A stretch of DNA of 58,181 nt from a virus: the IMG/VR virus record IMGVR_UViG_3300043429_000067, positions 1 to 58,181 of that record, one strand, 5' to 3'. Under the pieces are notes generated by a model that saw only the letters and a list, made by a program, of their open reading frames with translations, was not told the DNA's origin and searched no databases. Of this stretch, positions 9,013-16,543 are shown one piece after another (within the stretch, counting starts at the first letter, position 1; the number at the start of each line of letters is the position of its first letter). The position numbers and the translations under genes were made by a program.

Positions 9013-9738
9013 GTGATCGATCCCCTGACCATTGTCACCGCGTACAAAGCGGCTACTACGGCCATCGAGATGGCCAAAAAAGGTGTGGCTCTATACAAAG
9101 AAATCAAGGCAACGGCAGGGGATGTCGGTGATGTTATTAAGGATTTACGGGAACAGTTTCATAAGATTACTGACCCCACTCCTGAACAGAAGAAGCAGTA
9201 TAACGAGGAGGTTAAACGTGTACAGCAGATTGCAGAAACTCCTCCACATGAGGCACTTGGTTCGATATGGGATCACCTTGGCACATTCGTAGATCAGTAC
9301 GACATCATGGTCAAGGCGTATGTAGCCAGTGAGATCAGCGCCAAGCAGGTGTACAAAGGCGACATGTCACTGGCTCGAAGGGCACTGGAGAGACTACGAT
9401 TAAAGTACCAGCTAGATTCAATGCTGGCAGAAGTACGTGAAGAAATGGTGTACAACACCCCGTCAGAACTTGGGGACTTGTGGACACGGTTTGAAAAGAT
9501 GTGGACGCAGATCGTACAGGAACAGAACGAAGCGATTGCTGAGGAAATGCGGAAAGCACAGGTGGCGCAATGGCGACGGGAAAAGGCACTGGAGGACCTA
9601 AAGGCAAAGGCGGTATGGATTGGGGCGATAGTGTTCGTCCTAGCATGGTTCAGCGGCCTCCTAATTCTTATTCGACTGACTCAAGCTTACAAAAGTACCT
9701 TTCTGCAGCCATGGTGGTCTTGTGTATTGTGCTTGTAG
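9013..9738 (+). CDS. Coiled-coil protein with C-terminal membrane segment
   Basis: 241 residues from a GTG at 9013 (the ATG two bases earlier runs into a stop). The N-terminus has an amphipathic region (VTAYKAATTAIEMAKKGV), then long charged helices between residues 50 and 195, and one membrane helix at about 199-224 (AVWIGAIVFVLAWFSGL). Its last 169 bases also encode the start of the 9570 gene in another frame. It may be a membrane-anchored lysis or DNA-entry accessory protein; no family recognised. Confidence 0.6.
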   Translation: MIDPLTIVTAYKAATTAIEMAKKGVALYKEIKATAGDVGDVIKDLREQFHKITDPTPEQKKQYNEEVKRVQQIAETPPHEALGSIWDHLGTFVDQYDIMVKAYVASEISAKQVYKGDMSLARRALERLRLKYQLDSMLAEVREEMVYNTPSELGDLWTRFEKMWTQIVQEQNEAIAEEMRKAQVAQWRREKALEDLKAKAVWIGAIVFVLAWFSGLLILIRLTQAYKSTFLQPWWSCVLCL

Positions 9739-9935
9739 TACTGATACCAGTAACAGCAATGATGTGGGGCGATCTGAATTACGCGCTTGTACGGGCTGAA
9801 TATCAGACGGGGAAGATGGAAGCGTTGTATCGGAAACTCTTAGAGGAGAGGAAGCATGAGCGAGCTACTAAACAAACAGGATTGGATGACCACCAAGTGG
9901 CGCCCGATGATGGCAATAACCTACATGCTGATTAA
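9570..9935 (+). CDS. Small single-pass membrane protein overlapping two genes
   Basis: 121 residues, ATG 9570. A Gly/Lys-rich start (ATGKGTGGPKGKGGMDWGD) is followed by a membrane helix (about residues 43-66, LSAAMVVLCIVLVVLIP) and a charged coil. It overlaps the 9013 gene by 169 bases and the holin-like gene at 9856 by 80 bases, each in a different frame. A true gene is likely because the frame gives a well-formed membrane protein and bridges the two neighbours, but the long overlaps lower the certainty. Confidence 0.55.
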   Translation: MATGKGTGGPKGKGGMDWGDSVRPSMVQRPPNSYSTDSSLQKYLSAAMVVLCIVLVVLIPVTAMMWGDLNYALVRAEYQTGKMEALYRKLLEERKHERATKQTGLDDHQVAPDDGNNLHAD

Positions 9936-10152
9936 CATCTGTGATTTCATTCTGTTCCCTGTGATGTTCACGATCGTGCAGTTCTGGGAGACTCAGGCCG
10001 CGAACGATGCGTTCCGCCAGTGGCAGCCGCTTTCGCTGCAGGGCGGCGGGTTTATTCATTTGGCTTTCGGTGCCATCCTTGGTATCTCTGCATGGACACG
10101 TGGGCAGGAGAAGGTAGAAGCCGCGAAGAAGACGGAGGGCGCAGGTGCCTAA
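9856..10152 (+). CDS. Holin-like protein (3TM type)
   Basis: 98 residues, ATG 9856 preceded by AGAGGAG. It begins with KWRPMMAITYMLINICDF, the WRP motif and first membrane helix of the 3TM holin family known from gene transfer agents and phages, and has a second strong segment (FIHLAFGAILGISAW) near residue 70. Holins form the timed lesion in the inner membrane. Position directly before the spanin and endolysin genes supports the call. The GTG of the spanin gene overlaps its end. Confidence 0.75.
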   Translation: MSELLNKQDWMTTKWRPMMAITYMLINICDFILFPVMFTIVQFWETQAANDAFRQWQPLSLQGGGFIHLAFGAILGISAWTRGQEKVEAAKKTEGAGA

Positions 10153-10654
10153 TCCTTGGGTAATTGTCGGTATGCTGGTGTTGGTGATCAGCAGCTACTT
10201 CTACGGCCACAATCAAGGCGGCAAGGAAATGCTCGCCGCATGGAACGCTGAGAAGGCTGAAGCCAACGCCCAAGCTACCAAAGTGCTGGAGGCTGAACGT
10301 GCCAAGGTCGCCGCAAAGGAAAAGGCGCAAGCCGCTAACTTCCGGGTGGCCGAGGCACGGCTCTTACGTGAAACCAAAAAGGTGCAAGATGAGAAAGCTG
10401 CTCTTATGTCTGCCGCTCGTACTGACGGCCTGTTCGTCAACCTCGATGCCTCCGCGTGTTCAGACGGTAGTGGCTCCATGCCCGGTGCTACCAGCGGTTC
10501 CGGAAACGGTGATGGTCGAACGCGAGCCAGACTTCCTGAACAGGTTGCAGAAAGTCTTATCGGGCTCGCAGCCGACGCCGACGAAGTAGTCGTACAGTTA
10601 CAAACTTGTCAACAAATCCTGAAAGCTGAAAGGAAAGATGATGCAACTAACTGA
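10145..10654 (+). CDS. Inner-membrane spanin subunit (Rz-like)
   Basis: 169 residues from GTG 10145 with GGAGGG just upstream. An N-terminal membrane anchor (WVIVGMLVLVISSYFYG) is followed by a long Ala/Lys/Glu coiled coil, the architecture of i-spanins, which span the periplasm and fuse the inner and outer membranes at lysis. The gene contains a complete second gene in another frame (10389-10589), the lipoprotein partner. Overlaps with the holin-like gene upstream and the endolysin gene downstream indicate one coupled lysis operon. Confidence 0.85.
   Translation: MPNPWVIVGMLVLVISSYFYGHNQGGKEMLAAWNAEKAEANAQATKVLEAERAKVAAKEKAQAANFRVAEARLLRETKKVQDEKAALMSAARTDGLFVNLDASACSDGSGSMPGATSGSGNGDGRTRARLPEQVAESLIGLAADADEVVVQLQTCQQILKAERKDDATN
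10389..10589 (+). CDS. Outer-membrane spanin lipoprotein (Rz1-like), embedded
   Basis: 66 residues in the +1-shifted frame wholly inside the i-spanin gene. ATG 10389 gives MRKLLLCLPLVLTACSS: a basic start, hydrophobic core and the lipobox LTAC, so Cys15 should be lipidated. The mature part is proline-rich (PPRVQTVVAPCPVLPAVP), as usual for Rz1 proteins. An embedded Rz1 is a classic arrangement and is strong evidence for a Gram-negative host. Confidence 0.85.
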   Translation: MRKLLLCLPLVLTACSSTSMPPRVQTVVAPCPVLPAVPETVMVEREPDFLNRLQKVLSGSQPTPTK

Positions 10655-11075
10655 GCACTTCACCCTTGAGGAACTGACCGTCAGCGAATCGGCTGCACGT
10701 CAGGGTCTGGACAACACGCCTACCGGCGAGGCATTGGAGAACCTGAAGCGGCTGGCTGAGTTTCTGGAAGATGTACGTACCTTGTTGGGTAAGCCCATCA
10801 AGATCAACTCGGCCTACCGCGCTCCCGAGGTCAACGCCGCAGTCGGCGGTTCCAAGACCAGCCAGCACTGCCTTGGCTGCGCAGCGGATATTCGGGTAAC
10901 CGGCATGACCCCAGACGAGGTGGTACGTGCCATTACGGCATCTGACTTGGACTATGACCAGTGCATCCGGGAGTTTGATAGCTGGACGCACGTATCAATT
11001 CCCAACAAAGAGGACGCAAAACCCCGTAAAATGGCCTTAATTATTGACAAGCAGGGAACCCGGAGCTTTGCATAA
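10638..11075 (+). CDS. Endolysin, M15-type zinc D-Ala peptidase
   Basis: 145 residues, ATG 10638 (or 10641). The motif SAYRAPEVNAAVGG, SQHCLGCAADI and SWTHVS is that of the peptidase M15_3 group; the predicted zinc ligands are His77, Asp84 and His118. These enzymes cut peptide cross-bridges in peptidoglycan. There is no signal peptide, so export would depend on the holin. It overlaps the spanin gene's last bases. The adjoining nozzle gene starts at the base after its stop. Confidence 0.88.
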   Translation: MMQLTEHFTLEELTVSESAARQGLDNTPTGEALENLKRLAEFLEDVRTLLGKPIKINSAYRAPEVNAAVGGSKTSQHCLGCAADIRVTGMTPDEVVRAITASDLDYDQCIREFDSWTHVSIPNKEDAKPRKMALIIDKQGTRSFA

Positions 11076-13502
11076 ATGGCCGCTGTCAAGATAATCAACT
11101 TCCTCGGTACGGCTCCGAAAATATCCCCGGAGCTTCTACCGAACACAGCAGCGCAGGTAGCAAATAACTGCAAGCTGTACTCAGGAGACTTGATCCCATA
11201 TCCGCAACCTGTGGTGGTAGCAAACACCCAGCGCACGGGCGTGATCAAGACGTTGTTCGCGCTTCGCGATCCTGATACAGACGCGCTGAAATGGTTGTCT
11301 TGGCTGACTGATGTGGACATTGCAGTTGCGTCCGCAAACGAAGACGGTGAGCAACGCTTCTACTACACCGGTGACGGTAAGCCCAAGGTCAGTACGTATG
11401 AGTTGGCAACAGAGGGTACTCCTCCGTACCCGATCAATTACTACGATCTTGGCTTACCAGTCCCTCCGGATTCGGCGCAGCTAACTACAACGGCTTCGAC
11501 GTTTACTCAAAAAACGAGCAGCACGATTGCGCGAGACGCCGGTAATATCGTCACGTTGGTGACCTCGGCAGCGCATGGTTTGCGCACGGGTAATACGATT
11601 ACTGTCTCCGGCTTCGCGTTCCGTACGGGTACTTATAGCCAGTCGGGTACTACAGTCACAGTAACGATTAACGGACATGGGCTATCCAATGGTGCGTCCG
11701 TCACACTGGACTTCACATCTGGCACAACAACCGATGGTACGTTCACGATCACGGGCGTCACGACAAATACGTTTACCGTAACGGCGTCTGCGTCTGCGTC
11801 CACCAGTGGTAACGTAAGCTGGGATATTCGTGGTTTTAATGCTGTAAACGTAGAGTGCACCGTAGTCAATAGCACGACGCTCACCTACTTCAGCCCCGGA
11901 CCACAGGTAACTACGACCTCTACGTCTGATGGTAAGGTTGATCTTGGCGGTCTGACCCAAGCGAGATCGTATGTGTTCACGTGGTTCACCCCATGGGACG
12001 AGGAGTCGATTGCATCTAAGCCTTCGGAGAACCTGTATATCAAAGAAGGTATAACGGTAACGGTAAGTAATCTCCCAACAGTGAAGCCAACCGGCAATAA
12101 CTTTGTGCGTGGAGTGCGGCTGTATCGTACGCTGGCGTCTGCGTCCGGTACTGAATACTATCGATTGGCGACTCTTTGGTTCCCAACGGCGCTATCTCGT
12201 GTAGAACGTACTACTAACGTATCAAAAGTAACGACGCTGTATCCACACAACTTAGCCGTAGACGACCGCTTTAAAATCAGTGGGTGTACTGACGCGACGT
12301 TTGATATTACTGGCGGTATAGTTACTGATGTTATCGACGCCTACACTTTTGAATATTCACAAGCCGCAGCCAACGTAGCAGATACTGCCGTTGCCGCTGG
12401 TACGCTGTACCATGACGTATCTGAAGACCCGCCAACGTCTACCGCACGATACTGGGGCGACGGATCATATAACTTTACCGATGATTTTGATTCTCGATCG
12501 TTGTTCGACATTCTTGGCTCGGATGAGTACGATGCCCCGCCAGAAAATTTGAAGGGACTGACTTCCGCCCAGAACAACATCTTGGTAGGGTTCGTGGGCA
12601 ACCAATTGTTTTTCTCTGAACCGGGTGTGCCCCATGCTTGGCCAGCGCGGTACGCAGTAACACTACCCTATGACATCGTCGGCATCGCGGCGATCAGTGG
12701 TTCTATGCTGATAACCACCGTATCCTATCCGTATATCATTTCAGGTTCTGATCCGGCTGCGGGCATGTCAGTATCGCGTATTGATGCGCTGTATCCATGC
12801 CTGAATGCTAAGAGTATGGTGACGATGGGCTATGGCATTGTGTACTCTACACACGATGGACTTGCGGTATTCTCACCCGGCAGTGGTCCGACAATTATTA
12901 CCAAACTGCTGTACAACAACGATACATGGGAGACTGCAGTTGATCCCGCTACAGTCGTCGCGGAGTATTACGGGGATAGCTACGTAGCGTCTCACTCCGG
13001 CGGTGGACTGGTGTTTGACCGGGATGAAAAGGTTGGCGGATTTTTTGTAGACACAGACTACACATTCACTGCGTCTTGGTACGATGCTATCGCTGGCAAG
13101 CTGTACTACGTCTTTGGTGAGAACGGCGACATCTACGAGTGGAATGATCTAGCCCAACCGATGGTTACGCAGACATGGAAGTCTAAGGTGATCAATACCA
13201 AAGATATGATCAACCTTGGGGCTGCGCGGATCATTGCCGACTATGGGGATACGACTTCCGTGTGGGACGAAACAACCACGCAGTGGCAAACCACTACGGA
13301 TACATGGGACGCTCCCGATGCGATTACGTTCAAACTATGGGTAGACAAGGAACTGATCTACACCACTGTTGTGAACGACGATAATACGTTCCGTATGCCC
13401 ACCGGCTATCGGTCTGATACGTTTGAGATAGAGGTAAGCGGCAATATCCGAGTACGGGCGGTACATCTTGGGGAGACTCCGCTAAGTCTCAGGGAGGCAT
13501 AA
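11076..13502 (+). CDS. Tail nozzle/stabilisation protein (gp10/gp12-like)
   Basis: 808 residues from ATG 11076, directly abutting the endolysin stop. The N-terminus (KIINFLGTAPKISPELLPNT) and the many aromatic beta strands match the large tail-hub or DNA-stabilisation proteins that close the portal channel in podophages (P22 gp10 / T7 gp12 type). Residues about 165-250 carry an inserted Ig-like module (SAAHGLRTGNTITVSG, HGLSNGASVTLDF, GTFTITGV) with two related halves; a second HNLAVDDRF-type module lies near 390. Assignment by length, position and overall pattern. Confidence 0.7.
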   Translation: MAAVKIINFLGTAPKISPELLPNTAAQVANNCKLYSGDLIPYPQPVVVANTQRTGVIKTLFALRDPDTDALKWLSWLTDVDIAVASANEDGEQRFYYTGDGKPKVSTYELATEGTPPYPINYYDLGLPVPPDSAQLTTTASTFTQKTSSTIARDAGNIVTLVTSAAHGLRTGNTITVSGFAFRTGTYSQSGTTVTVTINGHGLSNGASVTLDFTSGTTTDGTFTITGVTTNTFTVTASASASTSGNVSWDIRGFNAVNVECTVVNSTTLTYFSPGPQVTTTSTSDGKVDLGGLTQARSYVFTWFTPWDEESIASKPSENLYIKEGITVTVSNLPTVKPTGNNFVRGVRLYRTLASASGTEYYRLATLWFPTALSRVERTTNVSKVTTLYPHNLAVDDRFKISGCTDATFDITGGIVTDVIDAYTFEYSQAAANVADTAVAAGTLYHDVSEDPPTSTARYWGDGSYNFTDDFDSRSLFDILGSDEYDAPPENLKGLTSAQNNILVGFVGNQLFFSEPGVPHAWPARYAVTLPYDIVGIAAISGSMLITTVSYPYIISGSDPAAGMSVSRIDALYPCLNAKSMVTMGYGIVYSTHDGLAVFSPGSGPTIITKLLYNNDTWETAVDPATVVAEYYGDSYVASHSGGGLVFDRDEKVGGFFVDTDYTFTASWYDAIAGKLYYVFGENGDIYEWNDLAQPMVTQTWKSKVINTKDMINLGAARIIADYGDTTSVWDETTTQWQTTTDTWDAPDAITFKLWVDKELIYTTVVNDDNTFRMPTGYRSDTFEIEVSGNIRVRAVHLGETPLSLREA

Positions 13503-13849
13503 TGGCACGGTTTACCGCAATCCCTAACATACCGCAGACAGGACTTACCGATTGGCAGTTCAATACGTTGAACGCTATGAAGGAAAACCTAGAACTGCTG
13601 ACAGGGGCGCGTAACGAAAAGGACAGCAGTAGCCGCGCATTGACAAAATCAACAGTCACCGTGGCACCTGCTCCGACGCAAACTATGCAACGTGTAACTG
13701 CTGAAGGCGCTGGGTTCACTATCAGCAATGTAAATGTCCCGTCGTTGGCTGATTATGAGAAGCTGCTAATTAACGTACAGCAACTTGCCAATGATGTTGC
13801 CTCGTTACGTAACACCGTCAACACTTTGATCCAACAACTTAAGGCTTGA
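13502..13849 (+). CDS. Small tail/virion protein with C-terminal coil
   Basis: 115 residues; ATG 13502 overlaps the previous TAA by one base (TAATG). The N-terminus FTAIPNIPQTGLTDWQFNTL recurs beside the nozzle gene in aquatic phages. The last 40 residues form a heptad-like coil (LLINVQQLANDVASLRNTVN). It may trimerise or plug the tail tube. No catalytic motif. Confidence 0.6.
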   Translation: MARFTAIPNIPQTGLTDWQFNTLNAMKENLELLTGARNEKDSSSRALTKSTVTVAPAPTQTMQRVTAEGAGFTISNVNVPSLADYEKLLINVQQLANDVASLRNTVNTLIQQLKA

Positions 13850-13857
13850 GGTCTATC

Positions 13858-14613
13858 ATGAACGATCAATTCACCACCACTTCTATGGACCTGCCGCCCG
13901 CGCTGGCCAGCATTATGAACATGGGCTCCCAGCCTATACCGTCTACCCAGATGAACCCGAACTTCGGATTGTCTGGGGCTATGGGCGGCGGCCAGTCATT
14001 TATCCCTCAATACGAGCAGGGCGGTATGATTGGCCCCGGTGGTATGCCCCAGCCAACAGGCGTTGGAGTGCAGGAGGGCGGGATGCCTCAAGGTGGTATG
14101 AGTCCGCAGATGATCGAGATGCAGGTGAACCAGTTCGCCGCGCAGAATCCACAACAAGTACAGCAAATTTCTCAGGCTGTTCTTCAGGCCATGCAGAGTG
14201 GCGAGATCACGATGGACGAGATCAATATGGCCGAGCAGTTGGCCAAGGTAGCTATCCAGAACCCTGAGATGTACCCGTACATCCGAAACTTCCTGATCCA
14301 GCAGGGTGTCGCTACCGAAGAAACTATGTCCCCACAGTTCGACGCAGGATTGCTGTTTATTGTCCTATTAGCAATACGATCTGTTCGGCAGGGCACAGCC
14401 CAGACTGCCACCGGTGGTGTGCCAATGGGTATGCAGGGTAACCCGCCAATCCCCTCGATGGCAAAAGGCGGTCCGGTACCGCAGTCAAAAAAAGATGACG
14501 GGGGTGTACTGATTAACGCACATGAGGGAGAATACGTCATCCCGAAGAACGTCGTGCAGATGAAGGGCAGGGAGTTCTTCGATAACCTCGTGGAGAAATA
14601 CAAGGAAAGCTGA
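13858..14613 (+). CDS. Methionine/glutamine-rich internal virion protein
   Basis: 251 residues. ATG 13858 has GAGG six bases upstream and is preferred over a TTG at 13846. The first 85 residues are rich in Met, Gly, Gln and Pro (QGGMIGPGGMPQP). The end carries HEGEYVIPKNVVQMKGREFF, a motif that also ends many phage tape-measure-like proteins. It lies at the head of the internal-protein block; a core or ejection-associated role is inferred. Confidence 0.6.
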   Translation: MNDQFTTTSMDLPPALASIMNMGSQPIPSTQMNPNFGLSGAMGGGQSFIPQYEQGGMIGPGGMPQPTGVGVQEGGMPQGGMSPQMIEMQVNQFAAQNPQQVQQISQAVLQAMQSGEITMDEINMAEQLAKVAIQNPEMYPYIRNFLIQQGVATEETMSPQFDAGLLFIVLLAIRSVRQGTAQTATGGVPMGMQGNPPIPSMAKGGPVPQSKKDDGGVLINAHEGEYVIPKNVVQMKGREFFDNLVEKYKES

Positions 14614-15092
14614 TGACCCAGACACCCGGCGCAGACCCGATACCGCTGAACGAGTACGAACCTCTACTACTAAGTACTCCAGAACACTTTGAGAAATACT
14701 GGTCGGCGGCAAGACCTTTGATCGAGAAGTGTGTGCGTAGGGCGATGCACGGGGAGATAACGGTAGACGACATCAGAATACTTGCACAGCAACAGCAGTT
14801 CTATATTTTTGTTGTGAAGTGCGACAAGACGATCGTACCCAGTGTGAAACTGGTGGTGGTGTTAGACATCGTGGATTACCCAAGGTTAGCGGCATTGAAT
14901 GTAATGGCACTAGCCGGGTCTGATCTGGATTACTTCTATAGGAAGTACTGGAAGAAACTATGTGGATGGGCTTACATGAATGGAGTGCGAGTGATGGAGG
15001 GATGGGTCGCACCCGGCATGGAGCGTGTCATATCGAGATACAACTTCAAACGTGCATACATGTTGATGCGCTATGATCTGACGGAGGACTAA
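14613..15092 (+). CDS. GNAT-fold-like phage protein
   Basis: 159 residues; ATG 14613 overlaps the previous stop by one base. The order of elements (HFEKYWSAARPLIEKCV, DDIRILAQQQQFYIFVV, KLVVVLDIVDYPR, ALAGSDLDYFYRKYWKKL, AYMNGVRVMEGWVAPGMERV, FKRAYMLMRYDL) follows the GNAT acyltransferase fold as found in phage internal-protein operons. The acetyl-CoA loop is poorly conserved, so an active enzyme is doubtful. It sits between two virion protein genes. Confidence 0.6.
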   Translation: MTQTPGADPIPLNEYEPLLLSTPEHFEKYWSAARPLIEKCVRRAMHGEITVDDIRILAQQQQFYIFVVKCDKTIVPSVKLVVVLDIVDYPRLAALNVMALAGSDLDYFYRKYWKKLCGWAYMNGVRVMEGWVAPGMERVISRYNFKRAYMLMRYDLTED

Positions 15093-16532
15093 ATGTCTAT
15101 CACCACTCGCGCTCCATACGGGGCAGAACTTGACTATATGCCAGCAGAGGCGTTCAAGTTAAACCCTATTGCACGGGCATTTGGCCAACAACCTGATTTG
15201 TACGGCGGTGGTAAGAAGGGCGGTGGCGGTAAAGGCACTGTCGGTAAAATCCTCACTGTAGCTACTATGGTGGCAGTCCCTCACGTTGGGGCGGCGGTCG
15301 CATCATCAATTGGGGCGTCCTCTGCACTTGCAGTCACCGCGACACAGGCAGCCGTTGGCGCCGCAATGGGCGGCCTATCTGCGTACGCAACCGGAGGTAA
15401 TGTCAGACAGGGTGCATTGATGGGCGGTGTACTTGGAGGTATCAGTGGATACAACGCAGTGCCCTCTGCACCTAATACATCAACAATCACGGGCCAAGCT
15501 GGTGCAGCCGGTTACGGAGGCGGTGGTTATGGCACGATCCCAGCGGGTGGTGTATCGCCCATTGCAGCCGCACCAGCGGCAGGACTTACTGCAGCACCTG
15601 AAACTATTGGGCAAACCTATGGCGGCCTTGGTGCCCAGCCCGTTGGTCTTGCAGATGCTGGTGTGATGTCGACGTTCACAAACGCGCCCGTTCAGACATT
15701 TGCGAACGTCGCCCCCGGCCAGATTGGGCAATCATATGGAACGATAGCTACTGCACCCGCAGCTACACCGACAACTGCTGCACTGACTGCTGATCAGATT
15801 GGTGCGTCATATGCGTCAATGGCTCCGGGTGCAGCAACTGCACCAATCACTACAACTGCAGCCGCACCCGCTGTTGGTACAGGCGCAGGTACAGGGGTAG
15901 GTACAGAGTCTACCGGCTTTATTAAAGCCCTCAAGGACGTCCCCGGTAAAATTGCTGAACGATTCTCCAACTCTGAAAAACTTGCCGACATGACGCTGAA
16001 AGCCGCCGGATTATTGGCGGGCTCGTACATCATGCAGCCGGAGATACCGCAAGGCGAGCAAGACATGCTTAACGCACAGGTAGCAGAACTCCAGAAACTC
16101 CGTGATTCAAATGAAGCACTGTTTAAGCAGCGTCTTGAACAAGCACAGTCGCTTATCGGTGAGTCCAAGTACTTCGACCCAGAGTACTTCGGCCTACAAC
16201 GTGCACGTCGTGCACAGCTTTCCGCTGGTCGCGCTAAACGCGCAGGTCTGCGCGGTCTGACTGGGGCAGCGCGTGAAGCTGAAGCGCGTCGTTTTGATCT
16301 GGCTGCTGGCCGTGATGTAGGCACTGCCTACGATGTGGGTTATGGTCAAGGCATTTCTGGTCGTCTACAGACCCAACAGGCGGGTCTGGCTGCGATGCCA
16401 GCAGCGTACCCCGGTTCTGCGTTTGATGCAGGTTCTTCACTTATGACGCAGTATGCTTCGGCTACCAACCGTGCACGGACGCAGTCTGAGCGTGAGCGAC
16501 AAGCCGCCGGTAGCTTATTCGGAATGATCTAA
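15093..16532 (+). CDS. Internal virion protein, Ala/Gly-rich
   Basis: 479 residues, ATG 15093 after GGAGGACT. A hydrophobic Gly/Ala stretch (about residues 50-115, KILTVATMVAVPHVGAAVA) could insert into membranes. Residues about 165-265 form degenerate repeats around GQIGQSYGTIA / DQIGASYASMA. The C-terminal third is an Arg/Ala-rich helix set. This combination resembles ejection proteins that leave the capsid with the DNA. Genes before and after it are also internal proteins. Confidence 0.65.
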   Translation: MSITTRAPYGAELDYMPAEAFKLNPIARAFGQQPDLYGGGKKGGGGKGTVGKILTVATMVAVPHVGAAVASSIGASSALAVTATQAAVGAAMGGLSAYATGGNVRQGALMGGVLGGISGYNAVPSAPNTSTITGQAGAAGYGGGGYGTIPAGGVSPIAAAPAAGLTAAPETIGQTYGGLGAQPVGLADAGVMSTFTNAPVQTFANVAPGQIGQSYGTIATAPAATPTTAALTADQIGASYASMAPGAATAPITTTAAAPAVGTGAGTGVGTESTGFIKALKDVPGKIAERFSNSEKLADMTLKAAGLLAGSYIMQPEIPQGEQDMLNAQVAELQKLRDSNEALFKQRLEQAQSLIGESKYFDPEYFGLQRARRAQLSAGRAKRAGLRGLTGAAREAEARRFDLAAGRDVGTAYDVGYGQGISGRLQTQQAGLAAMPAAYPGSAFDAGSSLMTQYASATNRARTQSERERQAAGSLFGMI

Positions 16533-16543
16533 GGGAGCCCATC

